A DNA stretch of 64,000 nucleotides, from assembly GCF_026015885.1 (NCBI RefSeq), contig NZ_JAPDUG010000001.1, positions 1,488,001 to 1,552,000 on the forward strand, given 5' to 3'. This DNA comes from Halocynthiibacter sp. SDUM655004 (GTDB lineage: Bacteria > Pseudomonadota > Alphaproteobacteria > Rhodobacterales > Rhodobacteraceae). The position numbers were made by a program, and so were the translations under genes. This document shows, in pieces, positions 58,057 through 64,000 of this stretch (position 1 is the first letter of the stretch; every line of letters begins with the position of its first letter). The notes beneath the pieces were generated by a model. That model was not told the origin of the DNA. It saw only the letters and a list, made by a program, of their open reading frames with translations, and did no database searches.

Positions 58057-59160
58057 ATGAATAAACTACTAAGCACAGGCGCGATTCTCGCCAGCTCAAC
58101 CATCGCAGCACACGCCGGTGGCCTTGAGCGGGCTGATCAAAGCGTCCTGTTCATGTTCGAGAAGGGTTCTTATGCCGAAATCGCTCTCGGCCATGTGAAC
58201 CCCTCAGTGAGTGGTAGCCTTGATGCTGCACCATCCGTTACATCCGGTGACATGCTCGAGAGCTACACCACGGGTAGCCTGTCTTACAAAACGCAACTGA
58301 ACGATCAGTGGCATGTTGGTATCCAGCTGTCCGAGCCTCACGGTGCGGATGTCGCTTACCCGACAAGCACGGATTTGCCGTTCCCATATGGTACGGCCTA
58401 CCCGCTTCAAGGGACAACTGCTCAAGTTGATATCACCAACCTTACGGCAATTGTTCGCTATCAAGCCAACGAGAACGTAAGCGTCTATGGTGGTATGCGC
58501 GTGGGAACTGCATCGGGCAAAGTTGATATTCCTTTGCAAGGTTATACCATGAGCACCAATCGTCAGGCTGACTATGGCTACCTCGCCGGTGTGGCGTATG
58601 AACGGCCAGATATCGCGTTGCGCGTGGCTCTGACCTATAACTCCGCAATCACGCACGAGTTTTCCGTCGAAGAAAATGGCGCGCCAAGCCTACCATTTGA
58701 AACGACTATGCCACAGTCGGTAAACCTCGAGTTTCAGACAGGCATTGCAGCAGACACGCTCCTCTTTGGCGTCGTACGTTGGGTTGACTGGTCTGAGTTC
58801 GACATCTCGCCTGCTGGCTATGCCATGGCGACAGGTGGCGACTCGCTCGTGTCCTACGACGAAGATACCGTCAGCTACCGTCTCGGTATCGGCCGTCAGT
58901 TCACTGACGCATGGTCTGGTGCACTCACAATTGGATACGAAGGACAAAGCTCCGGCTTTACCGGCAACCTCGGGCCGACAAATGGCTACACAACTGTCGG
59001 CGTTGCAGCATCCTACACACATGACAACATGAAAATCACCGCCGGCATTCAATACGCCGCAATTGGTGAAGCCAACACTGATCTTGGCGCTTTCGGAACA
59101 ACAACGTTCGACGACAACTCTGCAATCGGCGCTGGCGTTCGTATCGGCTTTAGCTACTAA
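58057..59160 (+). CDS. FadL-family outer membrane transport protein
   Basis: 367 residues with a signal peptide (MNKLLSTGAILASSTIAAHA, then GGLERADQS) and a beta-barrel pattern ending in GVRIGFSY with a terminal aromatic. The early mature sequence GGLERADQSVLFMFEKGSYAEI and later barrel strands match the OmpP1/FadL/TodX group, which takes up long-chain fatty acids or hydrophobic compounds. It is shorter than E. coli FadL (about 446). The ATG at 58057 follows GGAGGGAAG. A terminator follows. Confidence 0.85.
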   Translation: MNKLLSTGAILASSTIAAHAGGLERADQSVLFMFEKGSYAEIALGHVNPSVSGSLDAAPSVTSGDMLESYTTGSLSYKTQLNDQWHVGIQLSEPHGADVAYPTSTDLPFPYGTAYPLQGTTAQVDITNLTAIVRYQANENVSVYGGMRVGTASGKVDIPLQGYTMSTNRQADYGYLAGVAYERPDIALRVALTYNSAITHEFSVEENGAPSLPFETTMPQSVNLEFQTGIAADTLLFGVVRWVDWSEFDISPAGYAMATGGDSLVSYDEDTVSYRLGIGRQFTDAWSGALTIGYEGQSSGFTGNLGPTNGYTTVGVAASYTHDNMKITAGIQYAAIGEANTDLGAFGTTTFDDNSAIGAGVRIGFSY

Positions 59161-59182
59161 AGCTTCGATACCAAACAAATTG

Positions 59183-59214
59183 GGCCCTGCCAGCAACGGC
59201 GGGGCCTTTTCTTT
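59183..59214 (+). terminator. Intrinsic terminator of the fadL-like gene
   Basis: Stem GGCCCTGCC/GGCGGGGCC (59183-59191 with 59198-59206) with one U-G pair and a TTTTCTTTT tail. The wobble agrees with plus-strand transcription. Confidence 0.85.
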
Positions 59215-59289
59215 TGCCTTGGTTTTAACGGCAATTGACCCACTCCATTCCGCTGGCTAGGACAGGGCAAACTGTACAGAGGCCGCATC

Positions 59290-60159
59290 ATGATCCCCGC
59301 CGCAAAAGACTGGCTTGCATCCCCGAACAAAAAGGTTCTCCTTTTTGGAATGTCCGGCCTTGGAAAAACGCATGTCTCCAATATGTTGCGGGCAACTGGC
59401 GCGTGGTTTCACTATTCAATCGATTATCGCATTGGCACCCGTTACATGGGTGAACACATCGTCGACAATTTCAAATTCCACGCGATGAAGGACCCTTTCC
59501 TCGCGGAACTTCTACGCAGCGACAGCATCTATATCGGCTCCAACATAACCTTCAACAACCTCGCGCCGCTCTCGACCTACCTCGGCAAGCCGGGCAATCC
59601 TGATCTAGGCGGACTTCCTTGTAAAGAATACCGCCGCCGCCAAGACCTCCACCGTACCGCCGAAATCAACGCTCTGCAGGACACCCCGCATTTCATAAAC
59701 CGTGCCAAAGCGCTCTATGGCTATCCCAATTTTGTCTGCGACACCGGCGGTTCAATTTGCGAAGTCGTTGATCCATGGGACGAAAATGATCCCGTACTGA
59801 AATCCCTTGCCGAAAACACCCTTATGGTCTGGATCCAAGGTAGCGAAGCCCATACCGACGCGCTTATCTCCCGCTTCGATAAAAGCCCCAAGCCGATGTA
59901 CTATCAGCCAGAGTTTCTCGAAAGGGTTTGGAGCGAATACTTAAGTGATAACAAACTACAAGAAGGCGAAGTTAATCCTGATGATTTCGTTCGCTCCGCC
60001 TATGCTCGAGCGCTGGAAGCCCGCCAACCGCGCTATGCTGCCATGGCGGAAAATTGGGGCGTGAGCGTTTGTGCGGAAGACGTAGCGCAATCCACCACAC
60101 CTGACGCCTTTGTCGCCCTCATCGGGAAGGCCCTTGAGAAGCGCGCAAAGGCCGCTTAA
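59290..60159 (+). CDS. P-loop ATPase of unknown role
   Basis: 289 residues with a nucleotide-binding loop near the N-terminus (FGMSGLGKTHVSNML, 20-34) resembling shikimate or gluconate kinase folds, then a mostly helical rest with conserved KEYRRRQDLHRTAE and FVCDTGGSICEVVDP. Rhodobacterales genomes carry similar proteins annotated only as ATPase. It could be a small-molecule kinase, but no substrate motif stands out. It precedes metA by 62 bases on the same strand. Confidence 0.75.
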   Translation: MIPAAKDWLASPNKKVLLFGMSGLGKTHVSNMLRATGAWFHYSIDYRIGTRYMGEHIVDNFKFHAMKDPFLAELLRSDSIYIGSNITFNNLAPLSTYLGKPGNPDLGGLPCKEYRRRQDLHRTAEINALQDTPHFINRAKALYGYPNFVCDTGGSICEVVDPWDENDPVLKSLAENTLMVWIQGSEAHTDALISRFDKSPKPMYYQPEFLERVWSEYLSDNKLQEGEVNPDDFVRSAYARALEARQPRYAAMAENWGVSVCAEDVAQSTTPDAFVALIGKALEKRAKAA

Positions 60160-60221
60160 GTCTAGCACTCCGTAGTCAATAACCTTCAAGCAACACACCA
60201 ATCTCACAAAGAGAGTGACCA

Positions 60222-61139
60222 ATGCCCATCAAGATTCCATCCGACCTGCCCGCTTACTCCGTTCTGTCGAACGAGGGCGTTATGGTGATGGACGAGAAGC
60301 TGGCCGCTCGGCAGGATATTCGCCCGCTGCAAATCGGTCTTCTCAACTTGATGCCCAAGAAAATCCAGACTGAAACGCAGTTTGCCCGCCTGATCGGTGC
60401 AACGCCGCTCCAGATCGAGCTCACTTTGATCCGTATGAGCGAGCATCAGACCAAGAACACCGCGGCGGAGCATATGGAAGCGTTCTATCACGCATTCTCC
60501 GACGTTAAGGATCGTAAGTTCGACGGTCTCCTCATCACAGGCGCTCCAATTGAGCACCTGCCCTTTGAAGATGTGACCTATTGGGACGAGTTGGTTGAAG
60601 TCATGGACTGGACCCAAACCAATGTGCATTCGACACTTGGAATTTGTTGGGGCGGCATGGCCATGATCAACCACTTCCATGGCATTAAAAAGCATTTGCT
60701 GGACCACAAGCTGTTCGGCTGCTTCCGCCATCAGAACCTCAAACCGAATTCGCCGTTTTTGCGTGGATTTTCAGATGATTGCGTCGTACCCGTTTCGCGC
60801 TGGACAGAGATTCGGCAGGACGAGATAGACGCCACGGATAATGTCACAACACTGCTCGGCAGTGAGGAAGCCGGACCTTGTCTTGTTCAGGATCCGGACC
60901 ACCGAGCGCTCTATATTTTCAATCACTTTGAATATGACAGCGGCACACTCAAAGAAGAATACGATCGCGACATTGCCGACGGTACGCCAATCAATGTGCC
61001 GCAGAATTATTATCCGAACGATGACCCAACCCAGACCCCGCAGAACAGATGGCGCAGTCACGCGCACCTGCTCTATGGGAATTGGTTGAACGAAATCTAT
61101 CAGACAACACCGTTTGACCTCGCCAAAATCGGCACCTAA
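60222..61139 (+). CDS. metA: Homoserine O-acetyltransferase (MetA type)
   Basis: Activates homoserine for methionine synthesis. The 305 residues have the MetA triad: Cys142 (LGICWGG), His235 and Glu237 (FNHFEYDS). Residue 111 is Glu ([13 protein letters not shown]). In this family Glu111 marks acetyl-CoA specificity and Gly111 succinyl-CoA specificity, so I predict O-acetylhomoserine as product although homologues are often labelled succinyltransferase. The 62-base leader shows no SAM riboswitch that I recognise. The ATG follows AAAGAGAG. Confidence 0.94.
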   Translation: MPIKIPSDLPAYSVLSNEGVMVMDEKLAARQDIRPLQIGLLNLMPKKIQTETQFARLIGATPLQIELTLIRMSEHQTKNTAAEHMEAFYHAFSDVKDRKFDGLLITGAPIEHLPFEDVTYWDELVEVMDWTQTNVHSTLGICWGGMAMINHFHGIKKHLLDHKLFGCFRHQNLKPNSPFLRGFSDDCVVPVSRWTEIRQDEIDATDNVTTLLGSEEAGPCLVQDPDHRALYIFNHFEYDSGTLKEEYDRDIADGTPINVPQNYYPNDDPTQTPQNRWRSHAHLLYGNWLNEIYQTTPFDLAKIGT

Positions 61140-61195
61140 GCCATTGATACGGCGAGATTTGCGCGTCATACTCGATAGAAATAGGGAGGCAGGCT

Positions 61196-62059
61196 ATGCA
61201 ATTGCCCTTTGACGGAGCGATTAGCGCGTTTTTCACCAATGACGCACCAGAAGAGGTTCGCGCCGCTATTCAAGCCGCGGACAAGGACGAGATTCTCGCG
61301 CCGGATTACCCCTATGATCAGTTGATGAAGCGCAAAGACTACGAAGACGAAATGGACGCGCTTCAGTGTGAATTGGTTAAGCTACAAGCCGATGTCAAAG
61401 CAACGGGAAAGCGTGTAATCGTCGTTTTCGAAGGCCGTGATGCGGCAGGAAAAGGCGGCTGTATCAAGCGTTTACGCGAGAATCTTAATCCACGAGTAGC
61501 GCGGATTGTAGCGCTCTCGAAACCCACAGATCGCGAAAGCGGAGAGTGGTTTTTCCAGCGATATGTTGATCACCTCCCTACAGAGGGCGAATTCGCGTTG
61601 TTTGATCGCAGTTGGTACAACCGCGGCGTTGTCGAACACGTTTTCGATTTCTGCACTGCGAGCGAACGCGCGCATTTCTTCTCGCAATTGCCGAGTTTTG
61701 AAATGATGCTCGCCGACGAAGGCTATCATTTCGTTAAAATCTGGCTCAACGTCAGCCGCGCAGAGCAACTCCGCCGCTTCCTCGAACGCGAGCAAGATCC
61801 ACTCAAGCAATGGAAACTAAGCTGGATCGATGTGGAAGGCCTGAAACGCTGGGATACTTATTCGGACGCAATTCGCGAGACGTTCGAGAAGAGCCATTTC
61901 GACTATGCGCCATGGACGGTCATACGTTCCGACGACAAGCGCCGCGCACGGCTTGAAGTGATTAAATCTGTCCTGCACGGAATTGATTACAAAGGGAAAA
62001 ACCCCGTTCCCGACCTAGACACATCAATAACCGGCGGGCCGGAAATCTGGCATGGCTAA
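61196..62059 (+). CDS. ppk2: Polyphosphate kinase 2
   Basis: Transfers phosphate between polyphosphate and nucleotides (GTP/ATP regeneration or polyphosphate breakdown). The 287 residues are a single PPK2 domain with Walker [18 protein letters not shown] (79-88 core), the [14 protein letters not shown] Walker B/lid region and [14 protein letters not shown]. The N-terminal 40 residues are variable. AGGGAGG precedes the ATG. Its last eight bases overlap a TetR-type regulator gene. With the pho/pst block at the start of the window it adds to phosphate handling. Confidence 0.93.
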   Translation: MQLPFDGAISAFFTNDAPEEVRAAIQAADKDEILAPDYPYDQLMKRKDYEDEMDALQCELVKLQADVKATGKRVIVVFEGRDAAGKGGCIKRLRENLNPRVARIVALSKPTDRESGEWFFQRYVDHLPTEGEFALFDRSWYNRGVVEHVFDFCTASERAHFFSQLPSFEMMLADEGYHFVKIWLNVSRAEQLRRFLEREQDPLKQWKLSWIDVEGLKRWDTYSDAIRETFEKSHFDYAPWTVIRSDDKRRARLEVIKSVLHGIDYKGKNPVPDLDTSITGGPEIWHG

Positions 62060-62672
62060 AAAGCGCGGATATCATCACGGCAACCTTCGAGAAGCACTCG
62101 TCGAAGCGGCACTTGGCTTGATTGAACAAAAAGGGCCGACAGGGTTTACTCTTTCCGAAGCGGCCAAACGCGCGGGCGTGACCCCTGCTGCGGTGTATCG
62201 GCACTTCGAAGGACGCGAAGACCTCATCGCAGAGGCTGCTCGACAGGGCTATGAGATTTTCGGGGATTTGATGGAATACGCCTATTCCACAGGCCAACCC
62301 TCAGCGCTCGCAAGTTTCGAAGCCACAGGGCGCGCGTATCTCGCCTTTGCCCGCCGCTATCCCGGCCACTACGTCGCTATGTTCGAAAGCGGGATCTCTG
62401 TTAACCGGACACCAGAACTCGCCGCGGCCGCCAAACGTGCCAATGGTATTCTCGAAAAGGCGGCCGAGGAGTTGTCTCAGCATATCCCAGCAGACAAACG
62501 CCCCCCCGCAAGTATGTTCTCAGCCCATATACTCGCGATGTCTCATGGTGTGGTTGAACTTTTCGCGCGTACGGCCCCTGGTTCGATCGCGCCATTCCCG
62601 CCCGAAGACTTGCTTGAAAGCGGCATCGGGATTTACCTGCGGGGTCTTGGGCTTATCGAGAAGGATAGCTAG
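62052..62672 (+). CDS. TetR/AcrR-family regulator (WHG-type C-terminus)
   Basis: 206 residues: N-terminal TetR helix-turn-helix (about 8-55, [27 protein letters not shown]) and a ligand-binding C-terminal domain (about 80-200) with the MSHGVVELF segment seen in the WHG-containing subgroup. The start lies inside the ppk2 3' end, so translation is probably coupled. It may control its own operon, but no operator is evident. It is convergent with rpsI. Confidence 0.87.
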   Translation: MAKKRGYHHGNLREALVEAALGLIEQKGPTGFTLSEAAKRAGVTPAAVYRHFEGREDLIAEAARQGYEIFGDLMEYAYSTGQPSALASFEATGRAYLAFARRYPGHYVAMFESGISVNRTPELAAAAKRANGILEKAAEELSQHIPADKRPPASMFSAHILAMSHGVVELFARTAPGSIAPFPPEDLLESGIGIYLRGLGLIEKDS

Positions 62673-62749
62673 CTGAACCGCCGTGGTTTCCGCTAGATTT
62701 CCTCAAGAACTAAAAATAGCTTCCTCGACGATCTTTCAATCTGCCAAGC

Positions 62750-62783
62750 ATACAAAAAGGGCCCGCAAACCTGCGAGCCCTTT
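62750..62783 (-). terminator. Intrinsic terminator of rplM-rpsI
   Basis: In minus-strand RNA, AAAGGGCTCGCA (62783-62772) pairs with TGCGGGCCCTTT (62767-62756) with one U-G pair and is followed by more T. It lies 26 bases after the rpsI stop. Confidence 0.85.
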
Positions 62784-62808
62784 GAAATCTTGCACTGTCC
62801 CGAAACGA

Positions 62809-63294
62809 TTAACGCTTGGAGAACTGGAAGCTCTTACGCGCTTTGGCTTTACCGAACTTCTTACGCTCAACAACACGGCTGTCGCGTGTGAGGAAACCGG
62901 CTGCTTTCAGAGCGCCGCGCAAGGAGGGTTCGTAAAGCTGCAGAGCTTTGGAGATGCCGTGCTTAACCGCACCAGCCTGACCAGAAAGGCCACCGCCTTT
63001 AACAGTTGCAACAACGTCAAATTCACCTTCAACGCCAGCAACCTGGAAAGGCTGGGCAAGGATCATTTGAAGCACTGGGCGCGCAAAGTATACGTTTTGC
63101 TCTTTGCCGTTCACGGTCACTTTGCCGGAACCTGGCTTGATCCAAACGCGTGCAACCGCGTCTTTACGCTTACCAGTTGCATAGGAACGGCCAAGCTCGT
63201 CACGAACTGGCTCACGAGGAGCCGCAGTTTCAACTTCGGCAACACCTTCAACAACGGTGTTCAGATCGTCGAGTGTTTTGATTTCGTCAGACAT
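62809..63294 (-). CDS. rpsI: 30S ribosomal protein S9
   Basis: Ribosomal protein of 161 residues. The S9 core (about 34-161) shows [39 protein letters not shown] and the basic C-terminus ending KSFQFSKR. The acidic N-terminal extension of about 30 residues ([16 protein letters not shown]) is typical of alphaproteobacteria. It starts two bases after the rplM stop, in the normal rplM-rpsI order. Confidence 0.97.
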   Translation of the reverse strand: MSDEIKTLDDLNTVVEGVAEVETAAPREPVRDELGRSYATGKRKDAVARVWIKPGSGKVTVNGKEQNVYFARPVLQMILAQPFQVAGVEGEFDVVATVKGGGLSGQAGAVKHGISKALQLYEPSLRGALKAAGFLTRDSRVVERKKFGKAKARKSFQFSKR

Positions 63295-63296
63295 GC

Positions 63297-63761
63297 TTAT
63301 GCACCCCGCGCGTTTTTGGAGTTCATGGATTTAACGTCCAGCACTTCAGGAGACTGGGCTTCGTGGCCGTGCTCTGTACCTGCGTATACGCGCAGGTTTG
63401 TCATAAGCTGACGGCTCAGGCGGTTGCCTGGAAGCATACGCTGAACGGCTTTAGTAACCACGCGCTCTGGGTGCTCGCCTTCGATGATTTGGCGTGCTGT
63501 GCGCTGCTTGATGCCACCTGGGTGGCCAGTGTGCCAGTAATAGATCTTGTCGTCGCGCTTTTTACCAGTGAGCTGGATTTTGTCAGCGTTAATGACAATC
63601 ACGTTGTCGCCCATGTCCATCGAAGGAGTGAACGTAGGCTTGTGCTTGCCGCGCAGGCGCATTGCGATGATCGAAGCGAGACGGCCAAGAACAACGCCTT
63701 CAGCGTCGATGATGATCCATTTCTTTTCGATATCCGCAGGTGTTGCAGAGAAGGTTTTCAT
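63297..63761 (-). CDS. rplM: 50S ribosomal protein L13
   Basis: Ribosomal protein of 154 residues, beginning [20 protein letters not shown] and containing [20 protein letters not shown] and [11 protein letters not shown], plus the [20 protein letters not shown] region. The ATG follows TAGGG. A promoter candidate lies about 65 bases upstream. Confidence 0.97.
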   Translation of the reverse strand: MKTFSATPADIEKKWIIIDAEGVVLGRLASIIAMRLRGKHKPTFTPSMDMGDNVIVINADKIQLTGKKRDDKIYYWHTGHPGGIKQRTARQIIEGEHPERVVTKAVQRMLPGNRLSRQLMTNLRVYAGTEHGHEAQSPEVLDVKSMNSKNARGA

Positions 63762-63825
63762 GAATTTACCCTATCGTTTCCGAATGAGTGCAAAGCCCTC
63801 GGCTCTGCAATTAATTGATGGGCGG

Positions 63826-63853
63826 TTTATAAAGGGGTTTCATGCAGAAACAA
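63826..63853 (-). promoter_or_regulatory. Promoter candidate for rplM-rpsI
   Basis: On the minus strand, TTGTTT (63853-63848) and TATAAA (63831-63826) are 16 bases apart, giving a leader of about 58 bases. Confidence 0.45.
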
Positions 63854-63938
63854 GCACAAAAGGACGCGTTTTTTCAAGCAAAAACAACGCAGTACAAATA
63901 AGGTAAAATAATACCCCATTAGTTTTGCCCGAAATTCG

Positions 63939-64000
63939 CTAAATTTCAGGTTCCAATGCATGCTGTTGAAGAATCTCGTTCAGCCGGTGAAGCGCGGCTT
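63939..64000 (-). CDS. Partial 3' end of an unidentified gene
   Basis: Reading into the window from its right edge on the minus strand, 19 codons (AALHRLNEILQQHALEPEI) end at a TAG at 63941-63939. The composition looks like a real helical C-terminus. A plus-strand start (ATG at 63961, MLLKNLVQPVKRG) competes with it and has weaker support. Neither product can be named. Confidence 0.4.
   Translation of the reverse strand, partial: AALHRLNEILQQHALEPEI

Noticed and set aside
60160-60221. Possible SAM-II riboswitch in the metA leader
   Set aside because: Alphaproteobacterial metA genes often have one, but the 62 bases here show neither its pseudoknot pairing nor its conserved core.

Overview
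This window looks like an ordinary chromosomal segment of an alphaproteobacterium, most likely a Rhodobacterales (Roseobacter-type) bacterium. The evidence is gene content and order: a phoR-pstSCAB-phoU-phoB block, the run dusB-ntrB-ntrC-ntrY-ntrX-trkA-trkH-hfq-hflX, a fused ispDF, NtrC and NtrX proteins without the sigma-54 GAFTGA motif, an Mg-type HemB, a PhoR without membrane segments, and several small proteins of kinds I associate with this order. Nearly all of the sequence is coding. I see no rRNA, tRNA, CRISPR array, insertion sequence or prophage.

Layout. 1-7543: cut-off start of a minus-strand gene, then phosphate sensing and uptake (phoR, pstSCAB, phoU, phoB) with a three-repeat Pho box before pstS. 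7565-10550: lone cheB, aroQ coupled to a LuxR-type regulator, then a structured non-coding stretch ending in a strong terminator. 10705-12626: rpsB-tsf on the minus strand with a promoter candidate and terminator. 12716-16563: cupin, DUF2461-type protein, pseudouridine kinase and glycosidase (psuK-psuG), DUF502 membrane protein. 16619-19739: bdhA-like dehydrogenase, a probable new small RNA, a YejA-like binding protein and an entericidin-like lipoprotein. 19763-26713: XRE-cupin regulator, DsbA-like oxidoreductase, Bcr/CflA efflux pump, mfd and a small membrane protein. 26839-32107: hemB, a SYLF lipoprotein-like protein, a 3-hydroxyisobutyrate-dehydrogenase-like enzyme and a penicillin acylase homologue. 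32120-44033 (minus): hflX, hfq, trkH, trkA, ntrX, ntrY, ntrC, ntrB, dusB. 44202-47686: ispDF, pgpA, cinA C-terminal type, amt. 47764-50270: a tiny membrane protein and a coenzyme-Q-binding protein (minus), hpt with a coupled small membrane protein, and an outer membrane barrel. 50367-54807: lipA, DUF6456- and DUF6477-type proteins, an MttB-family methyltransferase homologue. 55013-62672: guaA, small membrane protein, EamA exporter, FadL-type porin, P-loop ATPase, metA, ppk2 and a TetR regulator. 62809-63761: rplM-rpsI, then a cut-off minus-strand gene end.

The main physiological themes are phosphate acquisition and storage (pho/pst, ppk2), nitrogen sensing and ammonium uptake (ntr genes, dusB, amt), potassium uptake (trkAH), RNA-based control (hfq plus candidate small RNAs) and core translation genes. 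I found no large undescribed system. The most promising unexplained signals are non-coding: the minus-strand small RNA at 17534-17611 with its own near-consensus promoter and terminator, the tandem hairpins at 10346-10550, a 20-bp-spaced direct repeat in the mttB-guaA gap, and a set of terminators whose G-U pairs make them strand-specific. Among proteins, MetA carries Glu111, which predicts acetyl-CoA rather than succinyl-CoA as its substrate.
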